From Harmonia axyridis (lineage: Eukaryota; Arthropoda; Insecta; Coleoptera; Coccinellidae): DNA of 64,000 nucleotides. The stretch lies in contig NC_059503.1 of assembly GCF_914767665.1 (NCBI RefSeq), positions 8,556,001 to 8,620,000 on the forward strand, written 5' to 3'. The notes beneath the pieces were generated by a model. That model saw only the letters and a program-made list of their open reading frames with translations. It was not told the origin of the DNA and did no database searches. Positions 11,434 through 23,490 of this stretch are shown piece by piece. Positions within the stretch are counted from its first letter, which is position 1, and every line of letters begins with the position of its first letter. The position numbers were made by a program, and so were the translations under genes.

Positions 11434-11633
11434 AAGCAGACATTGTAAACACCTTCTTTTATACCTAAGATTGATATACAGATTTTGACGTCATCGATGA
11501 CGTGATGAAATGTTTATGAGAACATAAGCACTTAAGCAGACATTGTAAACACTTTCATTTATACCTAAGATTGATATACAGACTTTGACGTCATCGATGA
11601 CGTGATGAAATGTTTATGAGAACATAAAATAAA
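11434..11633. repeat. two tandem 100-bp repeats with a 16-bp palindrome
   Basis: The copies start at AAGCAGACATTGTAAACAC (11434 and 11534) and are almost identical. Each contains the perfect palindrome ACGTCATCGATGACGT, which includes TGACGTCA, a CREB/ATF-type site, on one flank. High identity implies a recent duplication. Confidence 0.85.
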
Positions 11634-14394
11634 AAAAATATCATCATCTTAGGTCTCCATTTCAATATTCGTCAACCCTTTACCACAATTTGTATGAAAT
11701 AGACGTCAATAAAACAATAGGAGTTTTTAACTATTGTATTTGAAAGCAGAAATTGATTCCAATTATATTTTTAGAATCAATACTCCGATTTTGTTTTGCA
11801 TATGAAAAATACAAAACTTTTAGATTAAAAGATAGATGTAGTTTTATGTAAAATCCATAGAGGTAGATTATTCAAGGATTCATTATTTTATAGGCAAAAC
11901 TTTCAAAAACAGTTTATCTGTGTACCTACATCATTCAACTCATAGATTTACAAATTTAATTCCAGTACCTACCACCCTTTTACACGTGAATCGGCATTAA
12001 AAAAAATCGGTAACACAACATTCGGAATAATAATAAAAAAGCAATGGAATGCTTCATATTATCCTTTCGGCGACAAACAAATATTGGAAATGTATTTATT
12101 GAACGTTTAGTTCTGTTTTCGCTGTTCTGTAATGGAATTGCAATTACGTGGAAACAGCATTTACTTCAATACTCGTTCAACAATAAATGCAATTTCTCTT
12201 TTGCCTGGTCATTCGCAAATATTCCACGACTGGCTTGTTATTGAATTCATTTCTGGGTGCCTATAAAGATACTTCTGAAAAAAATTTAATATTGGTTGGT
12301 CAATTGCAGTTTAGGTTGAGTTTATGAATATAATAATAATAATATTATCTTCATTAAGTAAAATCATATACCTAATAACGACATCGTCAAAACGAAGTTA
12401 AACCGTTAATTCAAATTTTAAAAAATTGATAAAATTCCTTGGACGAGTGACAATCGAATTTTTTCATATTCAAGATGAGAACTGCATATTTTAAATATTG
12501 ATAGGTTACGTCAGAAGACCTATGAATTTCACAGAATAAACTTGCAAAATTTTGGAAAGTTGAATATGCAATAATTTCCAAATTATTCTTCAAAATATTA
12601 TTCAATCAATAAATTGGATAATATTAGGCTAGAATAATTCCTGAACACCTAATACTGAATTCCAAAAACATTGTTTGTTTTTGTTTCAATGATAACGAAA
12701 TTTTGATATATTTTAGCATTGAAACTATATAAGAGCTTTTTTTATAACATGGCGCTTAATAAGTTATGTTTGTGATTTGATTTCTTCACTAGAATTTAAT
12801 TTGAAAAGCTGTCCGAGCAATGTTTGCATGTAATACAATGATATTCTCATTTTCGTATAAAAATACTTACCGTATATGTGCAGATTAGATCGGATTTGCA
12901 GTTTTCAAGGAAAAATAACAATTCATTTGAAAAAACAAAGAGTGTGCATTTTCCAACAGTAGGCAAGAATTATGAGGATAACATGAAAAAAATAATTGGA
13001 AAAGGTATTGTGCAATATTTACTCATATATCACAGAGACTGTTCAGAAAGACGTTGACTGTGATTCGTCCATTTCCTATAATTGATAAATGAGAAAAAAA
13101 GCTCAAAGAATTTAACGTAGTTCTCTTTGCTGCTGTTGTACAGTGGACAACTGACATGTTGTGAGGAAATACGTTGGAAATTATACTGTGCTGGTCAGTT
13201 CAACGGCGCTTCGATAATTTATAACTTAATTGAAATTATCGATTATTTATATGAATGTTACTCCATCGATTAAATTATACCGGTATCGCCTTAACAGCAG
13301 TACCGGTAAGCTAATTGAAGAGGAAGAGGTGACCTGAAGGAAGCACGATGTTGTTTTTCGCACTGGCGGTGTTGTCGCTTCTACATTGAATTTCATTGTT
13401 GGTGAGGTCAATCCCCCATTCTTGAAATAAGGAGAATTGATTTCTTCATTGAGTAATAAGGAGTAGTATGTAGATTGAGCTTATTTGAGCTTTATGTACA
13501 TCGGTTCCTATGAAATGTGGCAAATTTAAGAAATTACAATACCAAACATATTTTGATAAAACAATTCAACAATTTTTTGATGTTGTTGAAGCCTGTATCG
13601 TTGCATGGTTAAATCGCATAACCCTCTTAACATAAATGACATAAGAAATGTCGAAAACTAATACACACTGTTACCATTATAACCATTCTACATTCATATT
13701 GGGAAACCCTATACTTAGTTGTTAAATTTTGTTTTCTATCCCGTTTTCTCGATTACTTTACTTATTAGTTACCAACACACTGGGTAAGTGTTGTTTACCG
13801 CTATAAAGAAGCATTACGAAGATTAATAAGTACCGATCTCAGATATTCACTCCATTTCAAAGTGATTACTTCTACCTATTTTGTGTCATATCTGGCATCA
13901 ATGTCGACGCTTTTTCAGCGTCATCTCACAGCAGAGACAATTGCAAACTGGCTTTAATTAGTACTAGTAGTAGTTGCCCACGTTAACAGCGTCGATTATG
14001 CAGATTGCAAAGTTCGAAAAAGGAATGATCAGCGGTCTTGTTGCTGGAATAGAAATCGACCAGTACTTTATTGCTATTACTCATGGAGAAACAATCTTGT
14101 TCTTCTGATAACGCTGTAGTTGGATTCTGTATCAATTACAGTTACTTCAAGATCGAATGAAGTTATGAAGGAAGTTCAATTGGTTTATCCTTCGTATAGG
14201 ATCTTGTAGGATGCCTACGCATTCACAATTTTTATTCGCATTGACTTGAAGTCGTTTTGATCGTATAGATGTGATCACATTGAATTATAAGTGACTGATA
14301 AATTGCCCGACTTAAAATCTCAAGTGCATAAGCACCCTTAGCCGTCAATGAGCAAAATCAATAAAAGTTAACCCTAATAGTATGATTATACCAT
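11634..14394. other. long AT-rich intergenic region
   Basis: No coding sequence is recognised. Small ORFs at 12044-12244 (plus) and 12411-12605 (minus) have no recognisable features. A short TAA microsatellite lies near 12330-12350. The sequence may contain regulatory DNA but nothing specific supports this. Confidence 0.4.
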
Positions 14395-14930
14395 ATAAAG
14401 TAACTCTACTCTGGGCACCGGGGCATTGTGGTTTTGGAAGGAAATGAAAGAGCCGATGAACTTTCAAAAGGCATCAAGGTTGACACTTGTTGTTCCTGAG
14501 CCCTTCTGTGGTCTTGGAAAATACCAATACCAGGCCTACAATGGGAGAGGGACAATAACTCTTTGGAGGAATACTTCTGGTCTTGCTCAGGCAAAGAAAT
14601 TTGTGGTGCTTTCACAGACGTATCCAGAGAGCTCCTGAAGCTACCACGAGCTGAGTTTTGGGTAATGGTGGTACTCTTGACAGGATACTGTCTGTGCAAA
14701 TAACCTTTGTACCGCATCGGTAAGTTAGCAGATGAGATCTGCGAACTCTGTGGAAAGAAGGTAGACAAAGCCGAACACATAGTGTGCAAATTCTGGCTGA
14801 CTGGCCTAAGAACCACTCACATGAGAAAGTCAGTTCTGGATGCTCACGAAGTAATAGCCAAGGCTCCTAAGGATGTCGTCGGTTTCGATAACAGCATCAA
14901 CTGTCTCTGTGGTCAGTGACATTTTGAGGT
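14395..14930 (+). pseudogene. 3' end of an RNase H-bearing LINE (Jockey/R1 group)
   Basis: The start reads LLWAPGHCG, then after a frameshift EGNERADELSKGIK. This is the C-terminal RNase H motif (APGHxGxxGNExAD) of Jockey/I/R1-type retrotransposons. After further frameshifts come LKLPRAEFWVMVVLLTGYC and YRIGKLADEICELCGKK, then DKAEHIVCKFWLTG. The latter is the C-x2-C...H-x4-C zinc knuckle that closes such ORF2 proteins. The reading frame switches at least three times and contains stops, so this is a 5'-truncated dead copy. A complementary 3' fragment of the same class lies at 52425-52640. Confidence 0.8.
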
Positions 14931-16504
14931 TATAATATCCATATTTGAGCCTTAATCTAGGAATCCAGTACAGGGGATATCTATTAGAAGTGCCAAATTG
15001 ACAGAGCAAGCTCCAAATTTTTATTACTTTTTTTGGTTATTTCAAAGAATCCAACCTACAATCTTCAAGCTGAGGTAGTATGAACCAAACAGATTTTTTG
15101 ATTCTTTCATTTGCCTTGATGGTTGTTGGAACTGTTGGAAGGCTTTTAAAGAGCTTTGTTGAACGAAGCACTCTTATTCTCTTCAGACAAAAATCTCATC
15201 CTTTCCAACCAAAAAATCGGAACAATAACTTTAAGCAATAAGAGAATTAAGTCACAAATGAAAACAATAATCCAACTTAAATCACTGGGTTACTCTCCTA
15301 CGTTATACAATAAGAATGAACAAAGAATTATATGCCTCATATTATGATTTCACGAAGAAAAGGAGTTGTGTCATGGGAAATGTCTACATCGATTTCGTTA
15401 GAATAAATAGAGCCGATCATAAAACTACGCATTCGCCAAAAGTGTGGTTACAATTCACGACAGTAGTTATTAACACCTTCCTTCCATATGAGACGAAATT
15501 TCCATTACATTTTTCCACCTGTACCAAACATATATTACCTCTAAAACACAGTCTGCAAGTCCCGTTCCGAAAAATTGCCCTAGAAAGACATCGCGAAAAT
15601 GATACAATGCGATATTTGAGGCAATGTGTCATAGTAAGGTGTGCAGAATGCATCCCTGGGGATCCTGAGCTATATAGTCGCTCCTGATATTAGTCCTATA
15701 TATCAGATGCATCAACGACTGCCCTGCTACGAGCTACTAACATTAACAACGCCTCTGAGAACGATATAGACCGATAAAATATCTACAAGAGACAAGCGCG
15801 AACTTTTTCCTGTTCTTTTTTCTCAAGACAATGGCTCCTGTGAACTGAGATGGTTTGCGGTGACTGAGGGCGTTTCGAGATAGGGAGTTTGTTGAAAGAT
15901 GGGTTTTATTTTTCCGCATGGTGGCCCGTTTAAATTAGAATCTGAAAGGAAAGAATGATTTGGTATCGATAGTTTTGCCGGATATTAAAAAAAGAAGGAT
16001 TTAAGGATATTTTCCATTCACCACAGAATCATTGTCATCTGAATTGTTGAATCTTATGTTTGATAACCAGGAGATTGATCTTCAATCATTTCGTAGTGCG
16101 GAGGTTCATGTAAAAAAAATTATATTGCTTTTGTATTTTTAGCTACGACTAAAACCTAGTTTCAGAATGCTGAAGCTTAAGGGTGTGAATCTTTAGATGA
16201 TTATAAGAAGAAAAGTTCGTTAAAATGTCCTAATCTTCTTAAATTTTGAGCTACTGGGTTTTGAAGTTTCAAGAAAAGACAATATTTTTCATCATCATGT
16301 CCTGTAATGTACTCCATTTGAATAAATAAATAAAGAAACCATAACTCCAACAACTCTTTCATAGCTTCAGAAGCTGTTTTTATTCATCGTTGCAACCTGG
16401 CTTATGTCTTCTCTGCCTTTCTGAAATCATAGTCAGAAAGCAAGATAGAACAACGTATTGAAATTGTTAAGATTCACTTAAAAATGGTTGAAAAATTTGC
16501 AGTC
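14931..16504. other. intergenic; unassigned ORF at 15316-15687
   Basis: A 123-codon plus-strand ORF (15316-15687) is the longest feature. It is rich in basic and Cys residues with no motif I recognise, and a 78-codon ORF opposes it. It is probably fortuitous. The rest is AT-rich without features. Confidence 0.3.
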
Positions 16505-16700
16505 ATAGTCATGAAGCACCTTCTCGGCCAGCAATAATGGAACTGGTGGAAAAATTTGAGCTGTTGGAACAAGTAAGTAGAGGAATCAAAACCGTGTGAA
16601 CCCCAGAACAACAAAGAGAACAACTGAGAATATTGCTACTGTTGGCAAAAACACAGGTTTGTCGATTCCTCGTCGATTTTGAGAATAAGGCATTCCACAA
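16505..16700 (+). pseudogene. N-terminal fragment of a mariner-like transposase
   Basis: The plus strand reads RPAIMELVEKFELLEQ, then after a stop TPEQQREQLRILLLL and VCRFLVDFENK. The first block resembles the second helix-turn-helix region of mariner-type transposases (RPxIxxLVxKFE). An equivalent order of motifs recurs at 25105-25380, where it is followed by the catalytic QQDGATC block. This supports a common non-autonomous element. Stops are present, and ends were not identified. Confidence 0.45.
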
Positions 16701-17129
16701 GCAAAATTACATCATATTTTTCACATATACCTAGATCTTAAGACTTTAGAAGTTTAGTTGAGACAAGAGCTCAAGCTGGTAATCGACACTCGACTACCAG
16801 CAATGTCGGATCTTCGCTGATTCAGACCTTGAAATTCATCAAAATATAATAAGCATAAGAATAAAAATAAGCAGGGATTTTCACAACAGACAGTTGAGAT
16901 TATCTAGGTAAGTTCAATTGAACTGCTCTTTTATTCAACTTCCTTTTCGACACATATTTATCAGCAATATTTCATCAATTCCATATGAATTCACACTTAT
17001 CCTTAAAGGATTCTCACAAAAATTAATAAAATCACAGCTCCGAGTCGACCAAATGAAATCAGCCATTCAAGAGATCAATGGATTTTCAAAAACTGTAAAA
17101 GATCAATAGTTATGTTGGCTGTGGCAATT
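16701..17129. other. intergenic between two transposase fragments
   Basis: Nothing recognised apart from the ORF at 16918-17109, which has no known motif. Confidence 0.3.
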
Positions 17130-17450
17130 AGCTCAGTCCTGCTGAAACCAAATATCGCCCATGCCTTTCTCTTGACGTGTAGATTTTCTGATTCCCAAGT
17201 GCTTATTCATATACCCTTCAAAGTGAAAATGAGCTTCATAAGAAAAGATGATTTCTTTGCGAAATTGGTCATCTTCGGCAATGCCAAAATTGAGCGAAGT
17301 GGAAATGCATCGGATGGTCACGAATCTTCAGTCCTTGCACCAATTGAACTTGGTATGCCTTCATACAGAGGTTTTTATGCACAATTCTTCTCAGAAAAGA
17401 GCAAGAAATGTCCAGTGTTCTTGAGCACGATGACGAGTTGATGTTGATGG
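17130..17450 (-). pseudogene. decayed mariner-type transposase, internally deleted
   Basis: On the minus strand the sequence gives AYQVQLVQGLKIRDHPM, then IIFSYEAHFHFEGYMNKH (first catalytic block with Asp changed to Tyr). It then jumps to GDIWFQQD (second catalytic Asp), followed by a stop and NCHSQHN in place of the usual GATCHTA. The region between the first and second catalytic Asp is mostly deleted. The strand is opposite to the fragment at 16505, so the two are separate insertions or an inverted pair. Confidence 0.65.
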
Positions 17451-18374
17451 ATGTTCAGCCACATTCTGAGCTACAGCAACAATGTTTTCAGGTGTACGCA
17501 CTGAACTAGAACGTGAACGTTCATAAATTGATCCACAAATTGCCCTGAAGACATTTCATTTCAATTGAATTTTGCTAGTAAGGTTGCTAGAAGATTCCCC
17601 ACTTGGTAAAAAAGTTTTTATTATTGCCTAGTGTTTTCAATCGTAAATTAACCCATTTCATTTATGTCAAATATCAGAATAACTTTTTGTCATAACACTG
17701 ATAGCGAAAGTGTTGCCAGACTCGAAAAAAATCACTACTTCAAAATACAAACGCTAGAAAGCCCACCCACTGGTTATTTGCTATTTGTTACTTGACGCTG
17801 CATAAATGACCACTCAGTTTGAGGCTTTACAACTTTCGCCCCGGCAATGCCCTCTCATCACCGCAAATCGCTCATAAGGCAAAAACACTGAAACCCCACC
17901 CCATTGTCAGAAACCACAGAACATCAAAGACCACAAAGAACGGCGCATAAAGTGATTTATACCGGAGTATCTTTCGGTATCCTCCTCTAATAACAACTTG
18001 GTGTTAGAACTTATTATCCGTAATTTCGATCCGGAGCTAAATAATGGACAGTCTCGGACAAAATACGTATTTATCCTAAGTATACCATTAGCAGTTATTT
18101 TACAACGGGCTGGGCCGAGACTACAAATCACTACAATTTGGCGGCGACGCTCGGACTAGGAGCCGTTTTGATAATTGGAGAGTGTTGGCCCGTTCTTGGC
18201 GCCGACTTGGAACTTCCTCGGTTGGCACAACTGCATTTATGGGTGCTGGCCGCAGGAATTTCGTGAAATCTGCGATAGCGTGCATGGGAAAGAGACATAG
18301 AGATCTTCTAAGAACATTTTTATGTTGGCTGCCTCTTATATTTCGATAATGAACAAGAAAACACACAATAAATA
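17451..18374. other. intergenic, no gene recognised
   Basis: There is mixed AT-rich sequence with a short GC-richer stretch at 18110-18300 carrying overlapping ORFs on the minus strand (17907-18423) that resemble nothing known. The stretch ends at the mariner C-terminus described next. Confidence 0.35.
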
Positions 18375-18581
18375 TTATTTGAACGCCTTTATTGTTTCCC
18401 TTTTCCAATGAAGTAGTATACACCTTTCCATGTGTTTAAACCGATTTTCAAAACAATTTTTCCACTCCGTATCAGGTTGTTCCAAAACATACATTTTGAA
18501 GGCATCAACTGCCCCTTCTGGTGTTGAAAAACGCTCAGAAATCATAGAGTGTCGTCTAGAGCCCTGATGGACGGCAAACAT
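18375..18581 (-). pseudogene. C-terminus of a mariner-type transposase
   Basis: The minus strand reads ISERFSTPEGAVDAFKMYV, then WKNCFENRFKHMERCI. This is the C-terminal RFSTPEEAVDAF...WKxCFxNWFxRMxKCI block of a mariner subfamily common in insects. Nothing upstream restores the catalytic domain. A sister fragment with the same block is at 37484-37620. Confidence 0.7.
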
Positions 18582-20023
18582 AGATTGTTTTGCTCGAATG
18601 ATTCCAAAGATTCAATATTATTGAAAATAATAAACCAAATGCAGTGGCCCCCGCATTGAACCCTGAAGTACACCAGAGTTATATAATTATGAAACCAAGG
18701 TTGCAGATTGTGCCGGAATACACTGGAATAAATCTCAAATTCCGTAAGACTAGATTGAATCAAGATTCTATTTCTTTATACTGAACTAAAAGCACTATTC
18801 ATGATTTTTTGAAATTTGTATTCGAATTTCCGAAACATTTTTCCTCGATATTTTTTCTTCGTATGTCTAGATATTTTGCAATGAGAAAATGATAAACCAA
18901 AGATAAATTTTCCAGTGTTTTTATAACATTTTCGACTTCCGCTAATATCACAAACGCATTTAAGAATATTCTGCCCAACGTTGTTTCCGTGCTTATCTGT
19001 TAGTCTGTGTGTCCACAAAATCTTGTAACAGCCTGAACTTCTACAACTCTTATCCGATTTTAAAGATTTTGGGTATTGATGTATTTTTTGGTGGTAAGTG
19101 TTCCAATTCCAATTTCTATCAAATTTCAGATGTAGGTTGAGCACGTGAAATTTCCTTGATATCAATATCTAGCGTTCTTCTATTCCGATTTTGATGAAAT
19201 TCTCTATGTAGTTGGAATGGAAGGTGAAATTCCCGGGACCACAATATTTTGCGTTCTACAAGTACGATTTTAATGAAATTCAAATCATTAGAATTTATGC
19301 ATGCGTAAATTAAAATTTTAGAAAGATAATATTTCAAAACCGAAATAACGCACTATGTAAGACTGAATTTCGGTACCGAAGGAAAAGAAGAAAGCATAAT
19401 GCCACACCTTCAATAGTTCAATTAAATCAGTCGGTAATACTTATTCAATTTACCCTAATTTACATCATCATTTAATGTTGCGGACACAAAAAAAAAACAA
19501 TAACATCCCCCAAAAACACATATCTCACAGATCAAATATTTAAAATTGAAATCAGAATTCCAAAACATAATCCAGCGTTCAATCTCAACATGGCTGGGGC
19601 CTGAAAATTCACGGCACGATTATTCAAAACACTATTTCGATTCTTTTTAAAAGCGGAATTCCCACAAAGGGCGAGATCATAATCAAACGATACTTCCAAT
19701 TTATTCAGAGCTACTGCATTTACCGGAAATAACTCTATGGGGGAGTAAACCCAATGAAATTTATCGCTTTGAACGCGATTTAAATTATGATAATGTTAAG
19801 CCCACCAGTGATATTGGACCCTCTATAATTTTCGGATGATTTATGTTATTCCCCTCAAATCCCTAGGACATTTCGAGAATCTCTTTCCGCCTAGAAGACT
19901 TTCAGGCGGATTAACTTAATGGTTTGGGGCACTAACGAAGAATAGAGTTGTAATATCAGAATATCAAATGTTATAGATATATCAACGGAGTTGTTACAGC
20001 TGTTACTGGAGGTAGGAGATATA
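18582..20023. other. intergenic, with a diverged tandem duplication near 19130-19290
   Basis: Two diverged copies of an about 90-bp unit, each ending in CGATTTTGATGAAATTC or CGATTTTAATGAAATTC, lie around 19150-19290. Overlapping minus-strand ORFs at 18542-19337 look non-coding. Confidence 0.4.
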
Positions 20024-21138
20024 CTGACTGACAAAGAAACTGCAACACCCAGAAGGAGCTGTTCAAATTTGAATTTTCTTTTTTGGTAAAACCTAGATAG
20101 TATAGCAAGGAGTAAATGATTGAAATTTGGAGAAAAAAAGAAAGGTTAACAAATTTTTTTTTAATAAATTTGCTAATAATGTGTTGGTCCACCGCGATTA
20201 TCTATACACTCCCCAACACTTCTCGGCATTGATGCAATAAGATGGTCTATTTCTTCTTGAGGGTTACTATCTCAAGCTGCCTGTACTTCATGTCTCAGAG
20301 CCGGCAGAGTCCGTGAGGGCTGGGGTAAATTTCCAAGCCTTTTACCCATGAAGTCCCAAACATACTCTATGGGCGAAAGATCGGGGGATCATATGCACCC
20401 AGGGAGAATCGAGATTCATCAGAAAAAACAACCTGATGCCATTCCACATTCCAATGTTGACGTTCTCTGCACCACTGTAATCGTTGTCGGTGATGCTCAA
20501 CCGTCAGAGGTAACACAAGATGGGGTTGATAATGCTGCAGTCCAAAAGATCTTATCTGGCGGTAAACCGTTCGGACAGTTACAGGATGGCCTTGTTCTCC
20601 TAACCACTCATCAGCCAAAGATCGAGTTGTCGCAAATCGGTCTCTAATGACCATAAGTCTTAGACGTCGATCTTGAACTCCATTTGTGCCCCTTCGACGT
20701 CCGGTGCCTACTCTTCTTCGATTTGGGCATTATCAAACCACGCTTGACAACATCTCATAACAGTAGTTGGATTTATGTTCGTATGTTTAGCGATTTCTCG
20801 AAATGACAACCCTGCCTCCCGTAGACCAATAATTCGACCTCTTTCAAATTCACTTAGCTGGCGATAAATTCCGCGTACACGTGCTCTAGGCATTTTAACA
20901 ACAACTAAACATTGGCTTTGGATCTCCTCGAACAACTGGTTTGTTGTAAAATTTAAAAAACTTGCGAAAAACCACTAGAATATTTGAGTGACAAAAATTG
21001 TTTACTCACATGAAAAAACCATCACGATTTTTTTTCTCCATATTCAATCATTTACTGCTTGCTATACTTCCTTTGTTTCACCAAAAAAAAATTTAAAATT
21101 TAAACAGCTCCTTCTGGGTGTTGCAGTTCCTTTGTCAG
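20024..21138 (-). mobile_element. Tc1-like (DD34E-type) transposon with 115-bp TIRs, internally deleted
   Basis: The left end (CTGACAAAGAAACTGCAACACC from about 20027) and the right end (to 21138) are inverted repeats of about 115 bp. They share CTGCAACACCCAGAAGGAGC and continue through TATAGCAAG and AGTAAATGATTGAA. TA flanks both sides (20022-20023 and 21139-21140). A four-base CTGA duplication sits at the left end. The body holds a minus-strand transposase relic. Length is well below a full Tc1 element because the central catalytic region is lost. Confidence 0.9.
20205..20935 (-). pseudogene. Tc1-like transposase pseudogene
   Basis: The reading begins near 20893 with MPRARVRGIYRQLSEFERG and continues REAGLSFREIAKHTNINPTT (paired-type helix-turn-helix). 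After a break it resumes as RFATTRSLADEWL and VTVRTVYRQIRSFGL, then the first catalytic block VVFSDESRFSLGA. From there it jumps to DLSPIEYVWDFMGKRLG, the SPIExxWD block carrying the third catalytic Glu, and ends about RGGPTHY. Roughly 90 residues including the second catalytic Asp are missing, and there is at least one internal stop. It is non-functional. Confidence 0.85.
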
Positions 21139-22194
21139 TAAGTACCTATATTTGAATCGAATTTTAAATCAAATATTCAAAATTTCATAACCACATAACT
21201 TTTGGAACTAGGTAATTAGGACCCTTTTCTCCACTCTACAGAGCTTCTAGGAATGGATATTTGCTTAGAAGATATTAAGTCTTTACTCACATTATTAGTA
21301 CTCAGTTAGTTTCACCTCCATGTCATCATATTGACTTCTTACTCAAACAGGAATCAGAAAATTTTTGTAAGAAATAATAAACCAAATCATCGATTCCAAT
21401 CATCTGCTTAAGTGATTCCACCCCATAACCAATAAACGAAAGCACCAAAAAAAAACGAAATTGAAAAGCCTTTTTTTTTCAATCGACCCTGCAATGTCCA
21501 TAAATGTTCGCATTTTATCGAAACATTATAGTAGTATGTCAGTCGGCATAGAACTCTTCACGCAACAGAAACCTGCCGCGCCGTCGGTAAACTAGGAAAT
21601 GACCTGTCACGGCTGTCAATGGATGGAGAAGTATGTTTTGTGTTTTCATACACATGAAATATGCGACGTTCGGAAAGTCAAACACACCCTCTGTTTTCTA
21701 TGTGGAATAATAATTGAAATTTGTATGAACCTGCCAGGTGGTTGATTTCAGTTTTCATCTGCTGTGACAAATGTTTTATCGGGTTTGATTGTTGAGCGTG
21801 CATGGGTCGAACACGTTCGCCACTGATTTTCATTCCGATTCGCATCTCATTTTGCTAGATGGAATATGTCGGGTTGTATGTAAAAAGGATCGTGGAATAT
21901 TTTTGAATTTTTTTCATTACAATTATCACAGGGGAACAGCTGTTTTGGTGTCGAGGTTTTTTTTTTGGTCTGATTCTACATGAATTTGATGTCCTGAATT
22001 CAAATAACGTATTAATTTTTGCCTAGGAGCTCAAATTTGTAATATATACAATTTTAGAGAAATATGAGTTACATTATTTCAACTCAAACCCGTAAGTGTA
22101 GTGAACAAAAGTAGATACGAAATTTTATTTAAGTACAAAATACAATATTATGTCGTACTTACGAACAAAAAAACATTGAAGAAATTAAATAGTC
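21139..22194. other. intergenic, no gene recognised
   Basis: AT-rich sequence with an isolated GC-richer stretch at 21560-21620. The ORF at 21789-21983 has no recognisable motif. Confidence 0.4.
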
Positions 22195-22733
22195 ACTCAA
22201 CACTTCGAAAGCTTTCTTCCCGCGACATTCCTTAATGTTTTTTTTAACCAGTCTCTTTTTAAACTCCAGCAGTAATCTGCCATCATGTGCATATCTCATC
22301 TTCCTTGGTAGCGGTCCTCCATAACTTTAATATCTTGGTGAAATCTTTCACCTTGTTCCTCACTCATGTCTCCTAAATTTTCTATAAAGTGGCAGTGTAA
22401 ATAGAGTATTTTAATACTTATATTGCACCCTAGGGATTTGAAACTATTAAGCCAACTTGTTTTGAGCTTTATGTTTGCCTAGAAAATTTTCTACCACTGC
22501 AACTAATGATGTCCAAGATTCTCGTTCAACTTGATTCATTGAATTTATGAAAGCAGGATCCTCATTTAATAGTCTTATTTGTGAGCTGTCAAATATCCCT
22601 GCTTTGAGTTTTTCTGTGCTCAACTGAAGCATTCTCACCCCTATATATGCAAAACATGATCCATTTTTATCAAGATCCTTTACAAATTAATTCATCAAGC
22701 TCAACTTTATATGTAACAGAGGAAGTATGATTT
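22195..22733 (-). pseudogene. degenerate copy of a repeated arthropod protein family (SEEQGERFHQDI type)
   Basis: On the minus strand a block near 22730 reads ILPLLHIKLSLMN, stop, FVKDLDKNGSCF. It is followed by LSTEKLKAGIFDSSQIRLL and NQVERESWTSLVAVVENFLG, then after a frame change GDMSEEQGERFHQDIKVMED, RYQGR, stop, and MMADYCWSLKRD. These blocks in this order match a protein family of unknown function that I know as highly multiplied in arthropod and cnidarian genomes, probably transposon-linked. The copy carries at least three stops and a deletion between FLG and GDMSEEQ. The upstream half of the protein is absent. Confidence 0.7.
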
Positions 22734-22868
22734 TTTTCTCTTACTTACCCAAGTTAGGGGATTTAAAGGCTCAGTTCAGGTACCTGATAAGCAATGGTTC
22801 CACTATTTATAGATTTACCTGGAATTTACTCGATTACATACTGACAATAAAATCATTGTACTATCAAT

Positions 22869-22895
22869 GAATATATATATATATATATATATATA
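22869..22895. repeat. (AT)n microsatellite
   Basis: About 13 AT dinucleotides lie immediately next to the MITE, whose TA target site lies in this run. Confidence 0.9.
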
Positions 22896-23490
22896 CAGGG
22901 TGTTTCCTAAAAATGCGGCAAAAATTCAGGGGGTTGTTCCTTGAACTATTTTAAGCATGTTTTGTCCTTGGATGATTTTTGAAAAACCTCTTTGTTTCGA
23001 AGAAACAGGGCGAACAACATTTTTCATATTTTTAAAATTAATAATAGTTTAAATAAAAATGCGTACCGCACTGTGTTTACTAAGTAGGTACAATTTATTT
23101 TTAAATTTGTTTAACAACATTCCAATTACTAAAAACGGCCAGTTTTTTGACTAAAAATTGATAAGTGCAGATGGTAAAGGAATACAGATTAAACACGGTT
23201 TTCATTTGAATTCGTTTTGTGATGTATTAGCAATTAAGGGTTCGGCAGTCAATGAGGAGAAGATTGGATGCTTGTATGCTGGCTAGAGGTGGTCATTTTC
23301 AACAGTTTTTGTAGGTTGAGTTGAATTTTCATGTAATTTTTCATAATAAAATGTTATTATCTGAAATTTTGTTTCCCCTATATCTTCGAAACAAATAGGT
23401 TTTTCAAAAATCATCAAAGGACAAAATATTCTTAGAATAGTCCAAGGAACAACCCCCTGAATTTTTGCCGCATGTTTAGGAAACACCCTG
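22896..23490. mobile_element. 595-bp MITE with about 115-bp inverted repeats
   Basis: The left end CAGGGTGTTTCCTAAAAATG (from 22896) and the right end (to 23490) are inverted repeats extending about 115 bp, covering GGGGGTTGTTCCTTG, TTTTGTCCTT and GATTTTTGAAAAACCT. TA borders both sides. The centre (23030-23370) has no transposase. The CAGGGTGTTTCC terminus is typical of TA-targeting MITEs in insects. The family was not assigned. Confidence 0.9.

Noticed and set aside
15316..15687. 123-codon ORF as a gene
   Set aside because: No motif, no splice context, strong overlap with an opposing ORF, and no recognisable homology.
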